Below, piece after piece: positions 44,384-56,957 of a stretch of DNA of 64,000 nucleotides (positions are counted from its first letter, which is position 1; every line of letters begins with the position of its first letter). The DNA is taken from contig NC_030678.2 in the NCBI RefSeq assembly GCF_000004195.4, positions 153,427,547 through 153,491,546 on the forward strand. The letters run 5' to 3'. The notes under the pieces are model-generated. The model made no database searches, was not told the DNA's origin, and saw only the letters and a list, made by a program, of their open reading frames with translations. The stretch is from Xenopus tropicalis. Taxonomy: Eukaryota; Chordata; Amphibia; Anura; Pipidae. The position numbers and the translations under genes are program-made.

Positions 44384-44880
44384 AAGAAGAGAACATTTTC
44401 TGCTAAAGTGACTTTTCTACAAAGGAAACAGCTATTACTTTTACTTTTTAGAAAACAAAAACACCTTGGAGCCCATTGCTTCTATTCATTTATATATACA
44501 GTAGTTACTTGTTGTTGTGACATAACTGTCTATTCCAATGAATGGTGTCTACAATGAGACAGCTGCAGCCTGCTCACTTTTAATTCCTTTTCATAGCCTA
44601 AACCTTCTGGTCTACATCGGTTCATTTGTAGATCTGCTTTAGGTCTTTCATTCTGGATTGGTAGGACAAACTGCAATATTTTTCCTGAAAAGTTGGGACA
44701 GTGAAATATGAAGAACAAGCAGGTTATGACAACAGGAATGACAGATAATGTCAGGGTTGATAGAGAAGTAATAGAAAGCTATTTGTCAGGTTTTGAACCT
44801 TTGACGGCAGGTTGTTTGGACTTTGCATTTTCCTGTTGACCCACCAGTGGCTTTTAGAACAAACTACAGCTAATAGTTCA
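44384..44880. other. No gene seen
   Basis: Unassigned sequence. Confidence 0.5.
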
Positions 44881-44883
44881 CAT

Positions 44884-45250
44884 AAAGGAATACTGTCACA
44901 GTAAAACATGTTTCAAACCCCATCAGTTAATAGAGCTTCTCCAGCAGAATCCTGCATTGTAATCTGTTTTTCAAAAGCACAAACAATTTTCTTTATTTAT
45001 TTTGAAATTTCACATGGAGCTAGCCATATTCTTCATTTCCCAGGGTGCTACAGCCATGTGACCTGTGCTCTGATATACTCTGATATAGTAACACTTTACT
45101 TCTGCGCTGCAGGTAGGAGTGATATCCCCCCCCTCCCAGCAGCCGATCAGAATCCAAGTCCAGTTTGGGACTCCTCCAGTTACATAGGAGTAGAAGAAAC
45201 TATAGGTTACGTGAAAGCAGTTCTAATGTGTAGCGCTGGCTCCTTCTGAT
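44884..45250. mobile_element. T2-type MITE, one end
   Basis: AAAGGAATACTGTCACAG start, CAGTTAATAGAGCTTCTCC, CTTCTGCGCTGCAGGTAGG and a C-run. Parallel to the fragment at 15788-16025. Confidence 0.65.
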
Positions 45251-45377
45251 AGCTCAGACTCAGCCCCCCCTTTGGCTTGTTATATGGACTTATCTTCAGG
45301 TTGTATCCTCTATTCTACCTTCCAGCCACTCACCTCTTGCCCAGCCTGACAGCTATTACTTATCTATCAATTGTAAC

Positions 45378-45845
45378 GTTATGGGGGATGATTTATCAAT
45401 GCTTGAATTTGAGCCGCAATTTAAAATTATTTTCACAAAAACTCCCAGATTCAAATCATGGTTTTCAAAACTAAAATGTTCAATATTTACTTAAGTGCAA
45501 AATATTAGAAAAACTTGAATGTAAAAATTCATCATCTAAAAGCTTGCGAGTTTATGTAGAAGTCAATGGAAGTTGCCCTAGGCTAAATTTATGCAGTTTT
45601 TAAATTTCAGTCTTTCAAATCTATCAAAAAATGTTTTTGCGAGTTTGTAAAAACAACTAAAAACGAACGGTAGAAAATGAATTTAATGCATTCAAGATTT
45701 TTTCATCTTTAAATTTGATCATGTTTTTAATAATCACATTTTAAACTAATAAGCAAACATTCAAGTTTAGTACAATTTTAAGTTCATTCGAATGGGAAAA
45801 AAAACCTCTAAAATTAACAAATTCCAAAATTAATAAATAAGCCTT
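45378..45845. mobile_element. Foldback MITE, AT-rich
   Basis: Left GGGGGATGATTTATCAATGC and right AAATTAATAAATAAGCC are imperfect mirror images; inner parts such as AAACTCCCAGATTC also have distant complements. Related words occur at 51965-52250. Confidence 0.5.
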
Positions 45846-46030
45846 TCCCTGTCACTCCTCTTGTCATAACCCGTGTCTTCTTCATTAGCTTTTGTCCCAA
45901 CATGTCACTTGTGTTTTGACATTCCTCATTTTCAGGTATATAAGCAAGGGGTCATTGTCATATCAAATGTTGTTGATGTTTCTTCCATCAGTCCTGAATT
46001 GTTATATTCTTCCTCAAAATGTTCTAAATA

Positions 46031-46340
46031 ATGAAGAGCGAATCTGTCCCGGTTAGGTATGCCAAAAAATTTGCGAATTTTGTAAAAGATCCGGGAAGCG
46101 TCGAAAAATGGTGAAACGTTGAAAATGTTGCACGTCCAAAAAAACAATGGTGTAAAAAAACCGTCATGTGCATTTTTTTCCTGCGTCATTTTTTTACATG
46201 CGCAACAATTTTGTTGACACGGGCGACATATTTATTTGTTGCGCAACAAATTTGGATGCCCAATTGGCAAAAAGAAAGCCAATGCCGAAACATGGACATT
46301 GGCGGCAAATCCATGCCTGGCGGATTATTTTGCCCATCAG
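46031..46340 (-). mobile_element. GTGATG-family MITE
   Basis: AATGAAGAGCGAATCTGTCC at the left, CCATGCCTGGCGG and TTTTGCCCATCAG at the right; reversed relative to 42133. It contains several short ORFs that are shadows. Confidence 0.7.
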
Positions 46341-46487
46341 TAACATTCTATTCCTCAATACAAGTGTCAATCTTTCCCCCTCTCTATAGATCTTTAACTT
46401 TCTTTAACTTTCAACCCTCTGGACCCCTAATCTGATCTCTTGATGGAGTCTTTATAGCTTTATGGTATATTCTCATACAAGCTACCT

Positions 46488-46795
46488 TAGAGATCCCCAA
46501 CCAGTAGTAGTAGTGAGCAACATGTCGCTCACCAACCCCTTGGATGTTGCTCCCAGTGGCCTCAAAGCAGGTGTTTATTTTTGAATTCCTGACTTGATGG
46601 CAAGTTTTGGTTGCATAAAAACCAAGTTTAATGCCAAACAGAGCCTCCTGTAGGCTGCCAGTCCACATAGGTGCTATTAAGTAGCCAATTATAGCTCTTA
46701 TTGGCACCCCCAGGAAACTTTTTTATGCTTGTGTTGCTCCCAACACTTTTTCCATTTGAATGTGACTCACAGGTATAAAAGGTTGGGGATCCCTG
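46488..46795 (-). mobile_element. hAT-type MITE with 8-bp target duplication (6 of 8)
   Basis: Ends TAGAGATCCCCAACC and GGTTGGGGATCCCTG, flanked by AGCTACCT (46480-46487) and AGCTACAC (46796-46803). Full-length minus-strand relative of 9293-9590. Confidence 0.82.
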
Positions 46796-46804
46796 AGCTA
46801 CACC

Positions 46805-48010
46805 TACACCAGGTTAGCCTCTGCTGTGGCTGATTTTGATGACTGGCAGGTCTACAGAAAGGCAGTTTTTAGCACATTAATAAGATTTTTTCTCTTCAAT
46901 TTATACATACATTGTACATAAAATGTAATGTGGTTTTACTGCAATGTATATATATCAATCACCTTCAAGGTGATTTAATCTTACTGCAGCTTTACAAATC
47001 TTTGTAATATGGAAAGAAGTTTCAGTAGCAGTTTGATTTAAGCTGTACTTTCTATAAGTTGGAAATAGGATCTAGTAATATGTTTCATTTTGGTAGTTTG
47101 CCATTTTGCTGCCTCCAATACGGCAATTTCCCTCGCAGACGTTTTGTTCAATTGAGAGGCTCAGAATTACATTATAGCCAGTATCTAAGACCAATTTAAT
47201 TTTCTTCCGAAAAGTCAAAAAAGACACCAATTTTGTTGGTCAGAAGAAAAAGACGTACCACTGTATTTTCATAATTGCATGGTTGAAGTTTCAGGTAGTT
47301 TCTATCACTTTATATTTAAAGAGACACCAGCATGCAGAATGTCTCCTATGGAACTTCAGGACAGCTGTTCCCAGATGGGTAACATTTTAGGCCGTAATGG
47401 AATCCATCAATATTTATAGAGCAATTAGGTTGGTTATATTAAAAGTGCACTGCTACATTAGAATATTAATACTGCTGAATATACAAACAGCAATGAACTT
47501 AATTAGAAAGTAAAATAATATTGAAAACAAAAGTCGTGGAGAACAGAAAATCTTGTATGCACAAATGTGCCTTGAATTTAAAGCACTTGGGGCTGCCAAC
47601 CACAGCTCCCACATTGTTCATGTCACACCATTCATTTCAATACTGTATAGCAATGCATCCTAGAAGTCTAAATACAATCAGCCATGTATATAAATAAAAA
47701 AAGGTGGTTTTTACTGTCTTTACTATTAAGGAGGCAATACCTGATCCACAAAATCATTCAGGTGGAGCCCTTCCTCAGATGTAATGGTGCAACTCAGTGA
47801 TATATAGTAAGAATATATGACCTAAACCCCACCTCCTTTCCTTAACCTTTGAAAGAGCAAACTGTATGCAACTGCCCATGTATGTACTTGTTTACTGTTG
47901 TTTCAGTAAAGCCCATTCTAAATGTTCATAGTGTAAAACTGACTTCATCTCAATAGTGATAATCAATATCATGTTATAGTACATAGTAAATGTGTTAAAT
48001 AATAACCCCC
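46805..48010. other. No gene seen; one weak GAGGAAGG...CACCT motif
   Basis: Near 47745-47782 the minus strand reads CTGAGGAAGGGCTCCACCTG then AATGATTTTGTGG, a very loose relative of the hammerhead layout. It lacks GAAA and is not called. Confidence 0.4.
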
Positions 48011-48012
48011 AA

Positions 48013-48152
48013 AAGGCACTAAGATTGCCAAGGAGCAGTAACTGATAGCAGCCAATAATATGTTTGCTTTTAAACAGGTGACCAATAAATGCTTCCCACT
48101 GATTGGTTGCTATGGGTTACTGCTCCTGGGCAAGTAACCTAGTACCTTTTAT
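48013..48152. mobile_element. Short foldback MITE
   Basis: Left AAAGGCACTAAGATTGCC and AGGAGCAGTAAC pair with right GTTACTGCTCCT and GGGCAAGTAACCTAGTACCTTTT. About 140 bp in total. Confidence 0.75.
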
Positions 48153-48217
48153 TACATAACCCTATAAATTTGCTATTATTAATAGAAGTAATTCCAACAA
48201 TGAGCCAAAGCTACATA

Positions 48218-49040
48218 TTAAAGGGAACAAGTACACAAAACTTCCCAAACTGAATAATTAAAAATCAAAATTTGCTGCACTGTCAGTAACTATAAGTGGT
48301 TAATTATACAAAGGAGAGGGGCAGAAAAGTCTGGCACCCATTTTGAAAACATATTTGAACATGACCTATGTGAATGCCAGACATGAAAGAACTTTTGATG
48401 CAACTCTGTTCAAGTCATATTGAGTCTCCTCACTTCTGTATTCCCCTTCTGTGTTGTGTCGTAAAATGGCTTTCTACCTAATCACTGTGGATGGTTTACA
48501 CCTAAAATTTATTATCTCAAAAACGGATGTTTTTGTATTCCCTTCCTAATGCAACATATCCATTAATGTTATTGGTGCTAGTCATCACTGACTCTCCCCT
48601 CACATTTATTCCCTGCATTAAATCACTTTTAAAGTTTTACCATTTGTATATACAAATCTGCCATAAAGCATGACCCTGACTCATCTTCTAACATTTGTGC
48701 AGAGGGTGTGCATCTTGTTTGTTAATGCACTCTGTATGGATACTACTAAATCATTTGCGAAATACATTAAAACTCTGTACACTTCTAAAAGCAAATATAG
48801 CTACCTCAGTATCTCGCCTAGAGCATCTGCTAAACTTCTGGGACCTCCTGGTGCAGCAGCTATGCACATGTAAACTATTCGTTAGCCCTGTGTTGTGTTC
48901 ATTAAAAGGTGAAGATGAATAGGAATATCAGCACTCTGGGCAGAGCTTTGCAGGAGGAGCCATCTGGTGATACAGGAAAAATCTCTGAGTAATTCAAGGG
49001 TCACAACATCATCCACAATCAGAAGAAGCAGCTCTGCACC
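48218..49040. other. Possible T2-type start, otherwise no feature
   Basis: TTAAAGGGAACAAGTACAC at 48218 looks like a T2 end, but no partner end was found. The rest is unassigned. Confidence 0.4.
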
Positions 49041-49049
49041 CCTCTAGGG

Positions 49050-50231
49050 CAGTGCTGTCCAACTTCTGTTGTACCGAGGGCCGGAATTTTTCCGACCTAC
49101 GTGGTGGAGGGCCGATAATGGAAGCCAGTTTTGACCACTCCCCTTTTTAAAACCGCACCCACTTGAAACCACACCCATGTTATCACATGACCATACCCAT
49201 ATTAATGGTTGTAGTACAGCAAAAACCTGCCACACTCTGCCTTCCCTACCCTGCCTGTGTGTGCCATACTCTGCCTTCCCTACCCTGCCTGTGTGTGCCA
49301 TACTCTGCCTTCCCTACCCTGCCTGTGTGCCATACTCTGCCTTCCCTACCCTGCCTTTGTGTGTGCCATACTCTGCCTTCCCTACCCTGCATGTGTGCCA
49401 TACTCTGCCTGCCCTACCCTGCCTTTGTGTGTGCCATACTCTGCCTTCCCTACCCTGCCTGTGTGTGCCATACTCTGCCTGCCCTACCCTGCCTGCGTGC
49501 CATACTTTCACTGTGTGTGCCATTCTTGGCTGGTTTGTGCCATACTTGGCCTGTGTGTGCCATACTCTGCCTTCCCTACCCTGCCTGCGTGTGCCATACT
49601 TTCACTGTGTGTGCCATTCTTGGCTGGTTTGTGCCAAACTTGGCCTGTGTGTGCCATACTCTGCCTGCCCTACTCTGCCTGTGTGTGCCATACTCTGCCT
49701 TCCCTACCCTGCCTGTGTGTGCCATACTCTGCCTTCCCTACCCTGCCTGTGTGTGCCATACTCTGCTTGCCCTATGCTGCCTGTGTATATGGCACACACA
49801 GGCAGCCTACAGTGACACAATGCTGGCACTGCTCCTACAGTCTGCACAATAACTATATATTAAAAAACGTTTTAATTGCAGTACCACCTCAGTATATGTT
49901 CTTTTTGTAGTGTGCAGGGTTTATTTGTGGGTTTCTACTGCTCCTGAGGTGTGAACAGGGGAACAATGGGGGTGATTACAGCCTGAGACTGAGGTGTGAA
50001 CACTGCAGGGGTTGAACAATGCAGGTATTAAAAGGTGTGAAAAACACAGGGGATTACATATTTAAACAATACAGCCTGATTACAGCCTGAATCTGAGGTG
50101 AGAACCATGCAGGGGGGGGGGGGGGCAGTTAATCTCAGTACTGATACCATTTAAAGCTTACACAGGAGTAAGCCATCAAAGCAGCCAGACAGGTGGGGGG
50201 CCACACAGAGGGGGCCAGTTGGACAGCACTG
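49050..50231. mobile_element. hAT element carrying a minisatellite
   Basis: A 1182-bp element with ends CAGTGCTGTCCAACTTC and CCAGTTGGACAGCACTG, flanked by CTCTAGGG (49042-49049 and 50232-50239). It holds the minisatellite at 49228-49795 and a run of 15 G at 50112-50126. GAGGGCCGG near the left and GGGGGCCAC near the right are subterminal. No transposase is seen. Confidence 0.9.
49228..49795. repeat. Minisatellite, 32-36 bp units
   Basis: About 16 units of TGCCATACTCTGCCTTCCC then TACCCTGCCTGTGTG. A larger block with TTTCACTGTGTGTGCCATTC and TTGGCTGGTTTGTGCC is duplicated at 49500-49560 and 49590-49650. All three plus-strand frames stay open (212-229 residues) for the same reason as at 29811. 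Confidence 0.95.
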
Positions 50232-50359
50232 CTCTAGGGGAATAATTGATAGCAGGATCTTGACACAAGCAAGTGCTGAACTTTAGAATAAACACTCTGG
50301 ATCTCCAGCAAAAAAGGCACCAGCAGCAACTTAACCAGTTAAACAACTATCGTTTTGGC

Positions 50360-50605
50360 CATGTTGCTCACCAACCCCTTTGATGTTGCTCCCAGTGGCC
50401 TCAAAGTAAGTGCCTATTTTTAAATTTCTGGCTTGGAGACACAGTTTTACTCCAAGCAGAGCCTCCTGCAGGCCAGCAGTCCACATGGGGCTACCAATTA
50501 GCCAATCACAGCCCTCATTTGGCATTCCCAAAAATCATGCTTGTGTGGCTCACCAGTACGTTTTACATCTGTGAGTGAAACAAATAAAAAAGGTTGGTGT
50601 CCTTG
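50360..50605 (-). mobile_element. hAT-type MITE, diverged copy
   Basis: CATGTTGCTCACCAACCCC, GTTGCTCCCAGTGGCCTC, CAGAGCCTCCTGCAGGCC and AAAAAAGGTTGGTGTCC match the reverse strand of 9293-9590. Confidence 0.75.
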
Positions 50606-50609
50606 CTCT

Positions 50610-52285
50610 AGATGCTACCTCTAGTGATTCTCCTTCCAAAGCTCTGTATATTATGAAAATGTAATCTATACAGTATGTGAAGTTGCTTAGAAACCCCTTT
50701 AATAGTCTTGGAGCAGCTGACTAATAAGAGCTGATTGTGTGAATGCTATATGTTTCATGTATGGCAATTTGTTGCATTTATTGTTGTTGTTAAATAAAAT
50801 GGTCACTGTTGACCTATAGCAGGCCTGCCAACAGCTTTTTTTTAAGTTTTAATTTTTGCTATTGGAGGGAATGGGTTGTTTGGGGAAGGTCTAGGGGGCG
50901 GGGTAGAAAGAATGCTACCAGTAATAGAGTCAAAAAGTTAAAGTTCTGATTATGTGTGGTTGGTGTCCTGGCCAGCAGTAGATTTCTAGGTATCCTCTGC
51001 CCTGGTAGGTCTGGTAGGTCAGTTTATACATGGCTAAAGCATCATTCGTCGGTTTCTTTCAGAGGCATAGAAAAGGAGGTTCTTGTAATTTCCATTTAAA
51101 GGTAATAGCATTTCATGCTTAGAAAAAAGTAATCAGAAAAAGATGTGTTTATGTTGATGTGGGATTATAATGGCTAAGTGGGTTTACGTACAGTATAAAA
51201 GCAACCCTCTCATTACAGTACAGGACCAAAAGGCTTGTAAATATGTTCCCAGATTTTTATGTAGTCATCCATACTTATACCACAAACAAGGCAGCAAGAA
51301 GCAAGTGGCATAATAGAGGATTAATGTGGCATGCTGTGGGCATTTCCAAAATTCTCCTAGATTTGGTGACCAGGAAGTTGATATCTCTGATGTAGGGCTG
51401 CTATTCAACACGTAGTGAAACCTCTGCTACAGCACAGATGCATAGAACATCTTGTCACTGCTATTGTATTTGTGGAGAAGTTCCCAGCCGCATTGCAACT
51501 AAAACCTGGGCACATATTTCCTAGATAACAAGAGATTAGAAAACATCATAAACCACAACCCCTGAAGCACAGCTTTATGGAATTGGGTACAAACATTGAC
51601 AGAATCATGCTAATGTGCTTGGAGCTGTTCTTAATTTACTTGGATAGATGTAGCAATACATGAGAATGAGAAATAGGAAAAAGGGGTATGAGAAATGATG
51701 ATAAGTGGAGAAGAGCTGAGGGCACTGACAACGAGTATCAGGCAATTAAATGGTACATTAAACACACACAGTATTACCTACTTACAATGAATTGAAATGA
51801 CTTGAAATTTACTGTTGAGCGTGCCTTTGCAGAATTAGATGTTTCCAAAATAGTATTTTGGATTTATGTTATTTATTTAAAAATTGTGCATTTCTTTTGC
51901 TTCCATGCGCTTTATTACCATAAGCTATTTGTACATTTGGAAATCCTATCAATGTATTCTAATGATAAGTGCAAAAAAGATATAAAAACTTGAATGTAAA
52001 AAGTTGGCATCTAAAAGCTTGTGCGCTCATGTAGAAGTTAACGAAATTTTCCTAGAGAAATCTATCAAATTTTTTTCAATTTGAGATTTTCAAATTTTTC
52101 AAATTTTTGAGAGACTGTAGACCCATTAAAAATGATGAGTAGAATAAAATTTGCTGCATTTTTTTTATGATTTAAAAAAAATCCCACATTGCAGTAAAAC
52201 ATTAACATGAAAATTAGTAAATAAATTGCATTTTTTTAAAAAATTAAAAATCTCACGCCATGTTGGATTTTACCCCGCTCGCACC
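50610..52285. other. No gene seen; foldback remnant at 51965-52250
   Basis: 51965-52250 shares CTTGAATGTAAAAAGTTGG, CATCTAAAAGCTTG and TCATGTAGAAGT words with 45378-45845. The rest is unassigned. Confidence 0.45.
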
Positions 52286-52289
52286 CCCC

Positions 52290-52678
52290 CATGACCTAAC
52301 ACCCCCAACCCGCAGCGCCACACTCTCAAACCCCCCCCCGCTCCCCACAGTGCTCTCCTGGTCGCTCTGTGCTTCCCTGCTCTTTCTGCTTGCTCCTCAT
52401 TCTGTGTCCTCTGGGTAGGGGAGCATTCCTGCTTCTGAAACACACACTGAAAACAGCAATGAGCATGCACCGCCTACAGTGTCCTGGTCCCATAGTCTGT
52501 GCAGGAGTGAGGCATTATGGGAATCCTCGTTACCCAGCTCAGCGTTTTTTCTCCGTGTTTGGCTTCAGATCTTCTGAACAGGTGAAATATCAGGAGACAT
52601 AAGGGCACTATTGAGACAACTGAAGGTATGCCTGCAGCTTGAGATTAACTCTTTATTAGCCTTTCCTTCTCCTTTAAA
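52290..52678 (-). mobile_element. T2-type MITE
   Basis: The minus-strand start is TTAAAGGAGAAGGAAAGGC, followed by AATAAAGAGTTAATCTCAAG and CCAAACACGGAG. The interior is GC-rich with C-runs. The far end is not clear. Confidence 0.7.
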
Positions 52679-52679
52679 C

Positions 52680-53230
52680 TATAAAACTGTATTTTGCCCA
52701 CTAGATGCCAGTTTACTAAATTCTATGGGAAACATTTTATAAGTGAGTTTATGTGAGATATCATAGCAAGCAGAGTAGTTGCTTCCAAAAAGACACATTC
52801 AGGACTAATTCTATGTGGGCAGTTGGACTCCTCTGTCTCTGACAAACAGACTGTGTGCAGGTAGGACATCTCTATCCTGGTGCTGTTTACAGCTCAGAGT
52901 ATATATTAGTTTGAGAAATCTATCAGCTTTTGCTCTCCCATTTACACTGAGAAATTCCCCTACAAGCTCTTTATTATTCCCAGCCTCCCTGGATTCTCCT
53001 GCTTATCTGTGGCAATAAATTTGGTCTCAAATTTCCCTGACCCCATTACAGACTTCTTAACTAACTCTTTCCTGTTTTTCTCACTGCTGGGAATAAATGA
53101 AACACAAGCAGAACCTGCAAAAAGTAGAAAAGTATTAAAGCTATGTGCTTCAGAAATGGCAAAGGGCTCACTGGCAAAAGTTCCAGTATCCCGAAGGGCC
53201 AGTCCAACTCTAAGGGGACCATTTAATAAT
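52680..53230. other. No confirmed gene
   Basis: A 147-residue frame at 53009-53452 runs into a repeat and has no domain; it is not called. Confidence 0.45.
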
Positions 53231-53231
53231 G

Positions 53232-53680
53232 TTGGGACTTTTTCAAGATTTACTATGTGGCAAAACTGCAACAATTCAGAATCCAAAAATACAAATAATC
53301 TAAAATGTAATCATCATAATCATCTAGAAGACAATGGCAGATGTCCCTTCCCTTTCCTGGAGGATATTTCTTTGCTTCGAAACTTTGAGGTTTTTGAATT
53401 TTTGATGCTGGCTTTTGTGCAACAATATGAAAAAGTTACAGTTATTATGTGACAAGTGGCAACTTTTTCATGCTTGCGCTTTTTCATATTTTCAGACATT
53501 TGTGGCAATGAGTTTGTTCGAATTAAAAAAAAAAGAGAAAAAAAGAAAAAAGATACCCGCTAACTTTCTCCCATTGATAAATACACTTTTAAGTATCCCA
53601 TAGGAATGAACAGAATGTAGGTGAGTTTTTATGTATTAAGCTCTAAACTTCCATTTTGATAAATCTGCCCCTTATTCGGA
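53232..53680. repeat. Dispersed foldback-like repeat
   Basis: ACAATGGCAGATGTCCCTT, GAGGTTTTTGAATTTTTGATG and ACAATATGAAAAAGTTACAG match 34276-34560. Ends near GTTGGGACTTTTTC and AAATCTGCCCCTTATTC are possible. Confidence 0.45.
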
Positions 53681-53689
53681 TATTTCTGG

Positions 53690-54450
53690 AAAATAAATCT
53701 CCTACCTATGCAGCATTTGTCTTTGGTTATGTTAACATAGATGAGCAAATGAGCAATATTAATCCAACAATCTTGACGTTTCCTCTGTTAAATTTGTTTC
53801 ATTTTTATACTTTGATGACTTCAGCCTGTGTCTTAACCCAGTTTCATGGATTAATATTTATGGGATATCTTTTGGCAACTGTGTGATTAAAAAAAATGAG
53901 AATGTCATGTCGCTGAACTGCCAAAGCCTCTATAAAAAGTACTTTTTATTTAATAGTTTTCTGCATACATAACCATTCATTCTCATGATATTGATATTGT
54001 TCCAAAAAGAACCAATTTAATAACTTTTAATAAAATAATCCAAACTAAGAGGATTTATAGGATTCTGCCCTAACTTAGCTATTTCGTATTATAGCCACTA
54101 ATGCTTACAAATGAAAATTCAGTGATAAAAATAGCTAGAATACTTTGCAGAAAATGAAATCACGGCCCAAGACCCATATCTTCCACCTCAGCACAGTCTG
54201 AGCATTTATTTAGAACAGCCGGCTGTCCTAAGGCAACTTTGGATTTACGTACTTTACAGCACAGCAAGCTATGTATAATGTAGAAATTGATTTTGGAAAG
54301 AGGTATGATCAATATTCTGTGGGGCAGTGATATGCTACAGTGAGAAAAAAATATTGATTATATTGTAATTCATTTATTACAACATTAAAGAGAAACAGCC
54401 AGTGTTATAAACCCCCCAATAAACTATAGGGGATGCATAATAAAATAAAA
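53690..54450. other. No gene seen
   Basis: Unassigned sequence. From 54453 a truncated GTGATG-family end (TAGTGATGGGCAAATCTGTCC) is present. Confidence 0.5.
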
Positions 54451-54605
54451 TTAGTGATGGGCAAATCTGTCCTGTTTCGCTAAGCTCAAAAATGTGCAAA
54501 ATGCCAAAAATGTACAAAACACATTATAGTCAAAGGACATTTTATTGACTTTTTCTAATCAGTGGTGACTTTTTTTGCGGTGACTTTTTCTGAACACAAT
54601 ACATT

Positions 54606-55691
54606 GGGCCTGATTCACTAAAGTTTATCGCACGTTTTGTTTGCGGTAAAAAAGACGCGAAATTAGCGCGCGCATTACCGCATGCGATAAGTCGCATTTT
54701 CGCATGCGGTATTTCTCGCGCTAGTTTTACCGCATGCGTTCATTTCCGTGCTGAAAAGAATACGATCGCATGATTCACTATAACTTTTGCGCGCTAAATA
54801 TCGCATTTGGCTATGCGAAAATTAACACCTACTACAGGCAGGCGAAAAATTATACAAAAGTACAGTAAATTATTTTTTGCAATAAAATATGGACTTACAG
54901 TGTTATTTATTCAAGTCTGTGTTTCCCCTAGAGTGACGCAGCCGCCAGTTTGCAGCGAAATGTTCATTTTTAATACAGTAATTTTTTGCAAGTATTGGCG
55001 TGTATGGCTAACATGGCGTGCGTTCATTTGCGCGACTATTTATATTTGGCTACAAGTGATGAAATGTTTCGCCAGGCATGGATTCGCAGTGAATTTTTCG
55101 ACGTGCGTTGAATTTTTTTGCGGCGGATCGTTTCATGCGTTTCGCAAAACAATCCGCCAATGGCAAAACGCCTGAAAAAATTTGCCACACAAAAATTCAC
55201 CGCACGTCCAAAAATTTATACAAGCGTCAAAAAATGATAGTCACAGCAACAATTTTTTTGCCCGCACAACATTTTTGCCGTTTCGTGGATCTTTCGAAAG
55301 ATTTGCTAATTTTTCACTAAAGATAACCAGAACACATTTGCTCATCACTAGTGGCTACTATCTATAAGCATCTACTATTTATATGATACCATTTATATGT
55401 GGCTAATATTTATATACACCATTTATATGCGGCGACAATTTTTATACACTATTTCTAAGCTACCATTCATATGCGGCGACTATTCGCGAGCGTAATTTAG
55501 CACATGTACCAGCAAATACCGCATTGAAATAGTCTTCGCGAGTTAAATAACGCATGCAATATCGCGCATAAAAAAGCGCGAGTGTGCTTATAGTGAATCG
55601 TGCGAAAAATCGCCAAAATTAAGCCGCGGTAAAAATTTTAGCGCACAATAAAAATAGCGCATGTTTTATCGCCCTTTAGTGAATCAGGCCC
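54606..55691. mobile_element. Foldback MITE with GCG-rich arms, interrupted
   Basis: A 1086-bp element from GGGCCTGATTCACTAAAG to CTTTAGTGAATCAGGCCC. The interior is rich in GCGCG, CGCAT and ACCGCATGCG words, with arms pairing end to end. The GTGATG MITE at 55056-55348 is inserted in it. The 122-residue frame across 54807-55175 spans both elements and is not a gene. Confidence 0.85.
55056..55348. mobile_element. GTGATG-family MITE nested in foldback
   Basis: GTGATGAAATGTTTCGCCAGG to TTGCTCATCAC. GGCTAC lies close to both ends (55048-55053 and 55353-55358), a likely 6-bp target duplication. Confidence 0.7.
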
Positions 55692-55789
55692 ATTGTGTCT
55701 ATGGGTGTTTTTTTTCAGCAATAATCATTCAATTATTCTATTATTTCACATTAATAATAATTCTATTTTAGATAGAAATAAGGTAGCTA

Positions 55790-56110
55790 GTGAGCAGTCT
55801 GAACTCCACCAAGGAGAGTTTGTAAGAACTAGAGTCCTGGGTACACTAGCCTGAGTGTATAGACCTAGGGGTAGAAGTTGTCCTGCTTAGGTTTTACTTA
55901 AGAGGCCTGAAAGCTTGGGGGCTTGCAAGTCAGTTATCTAAAGGGCTGTTATTGACCCCTGAGGGGCTTTGACTCCTGAAGAGTGTTTGTTATTATATAG
56001 GCTAAATATTATTTTACTGCCACTGTGTTATATCCAAGTGGTCTGAATATTTACCTGCCAATAAAGAAGTTACTGGTTAAGTTTAAGAACCACTGGTACC
56101 CATTTTCCTG
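55790..56110 (+). repeat. Possible LTR fragment
   Basis: CTGCCAATAAAGAAGTTACTG near 56056-56076 has the form of an LTR polyadenylation region, with GAACCACTGGTACCC after it. No matching TG start or target duplication was found. Confidence 0.3.
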
Positions 56111-56715
56111 TCTTAACCTGAGAGATATACAGTAGTTCTTCCAACATACGGGACTGCAATGACACCGGAATTCAAAGGAAAACAATGAACCCCCATGACT
56201 GTCTATAGCACATTTATAAATACATTTCTTATACCATAGCAGGGATAGAAAGTAGGGAACACTGATGTCCACATACCCTAAAGGTGTTTATCCCTGAATT
56301 AATAAAAATGAAAATCTCTGCAAAGATGAATAAATATTCCTTTTTCATTAAACCGTATAATTTATGAAAGACTCCAGAATTTCTGTATGGAGCCATAATG
56401 AAAAACATTGCTTTCAGGTCTCTCAGTAAGCGCAGATTTTCCAAAAGCAGTCTCCATATTAAATTAAATTGCCTTAATTCTAAAGAGTGAAAATTCAAGC
56501 TGGCTCCTTCCCAATCATGTACGTACTACAAATGTGAAGAATTCTGTAAATCAACTAAAGTACTTCTTGCCTCAGTTTAAATGTTTAGGGAATATTAGAT
56601 AAATAAGCTAATCTAGTGTCTGGGATATTTCATTATCAGTTATATTATTAGATTCTAAAGAAAAGCAACCTTTACTTTTTCTCAAGATTACAACTGTTTT
56701 TTAATTTCATATTTG
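56110..56715. other. No gene seen
   Basis: Unassigned sequence. Confidence 0.5.
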
Positions 56716-56718
56716 CTT

Positions 56719-56935
56719 AAGGTGGCCATACACGTTAAGATCCGCTTGCCTGGCGAGGTGGGCAAGCAAGTGGATCTTCTCCCAATATTCCCCACCTACA
56801 GGTAGGCTAATTCAGTCGTTTGGCCGGTTGAGCAGGCCTGTCGTTTGTGCCCCTACACGGGTCCCGAACCGGTCTAAGGGACCAATATCAGCGGCTACAA
56901 TCGGCCCGTGTATGGCCACCTTTACTTAACATCCT
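56719..56935. mobile_element. MITE with GGTGGCCATACACG ends
   Basis: AAGGTGGCCATACACG at the left and CGTGTATGGCCACCTT at the right; subterminal AAGATCCGCTTGCC and GGCAAGCAAGTGGATCTT pair as a hairpin. Confidence 0.85.
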
Positions 56936-56957
56936 GTTTTTGTTAGATGAAGTCTCC

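Noticed and set aside
47745..47782. Minus-strand CTGAGGA...CACCTG as a hammerhead relative
   Set aside because: Lacks GAAA and has two changes in the core; too weak.
49163..49910. Cys-rich proteins of 212-229 residues
   Set aside because: Three overlapping plus-strand frames over a minisatellite within a hAT element.
53009..53452. 147-residue open frame
   Set aside because: The second half is a dispersed repeat and the first half has no recognisable domain or splice context.
54807..55175. 122-residue open frame
   Set aside because: It crosses the boundary between a foldback element and a nested MITE, so it cannot be an ancestral gene.
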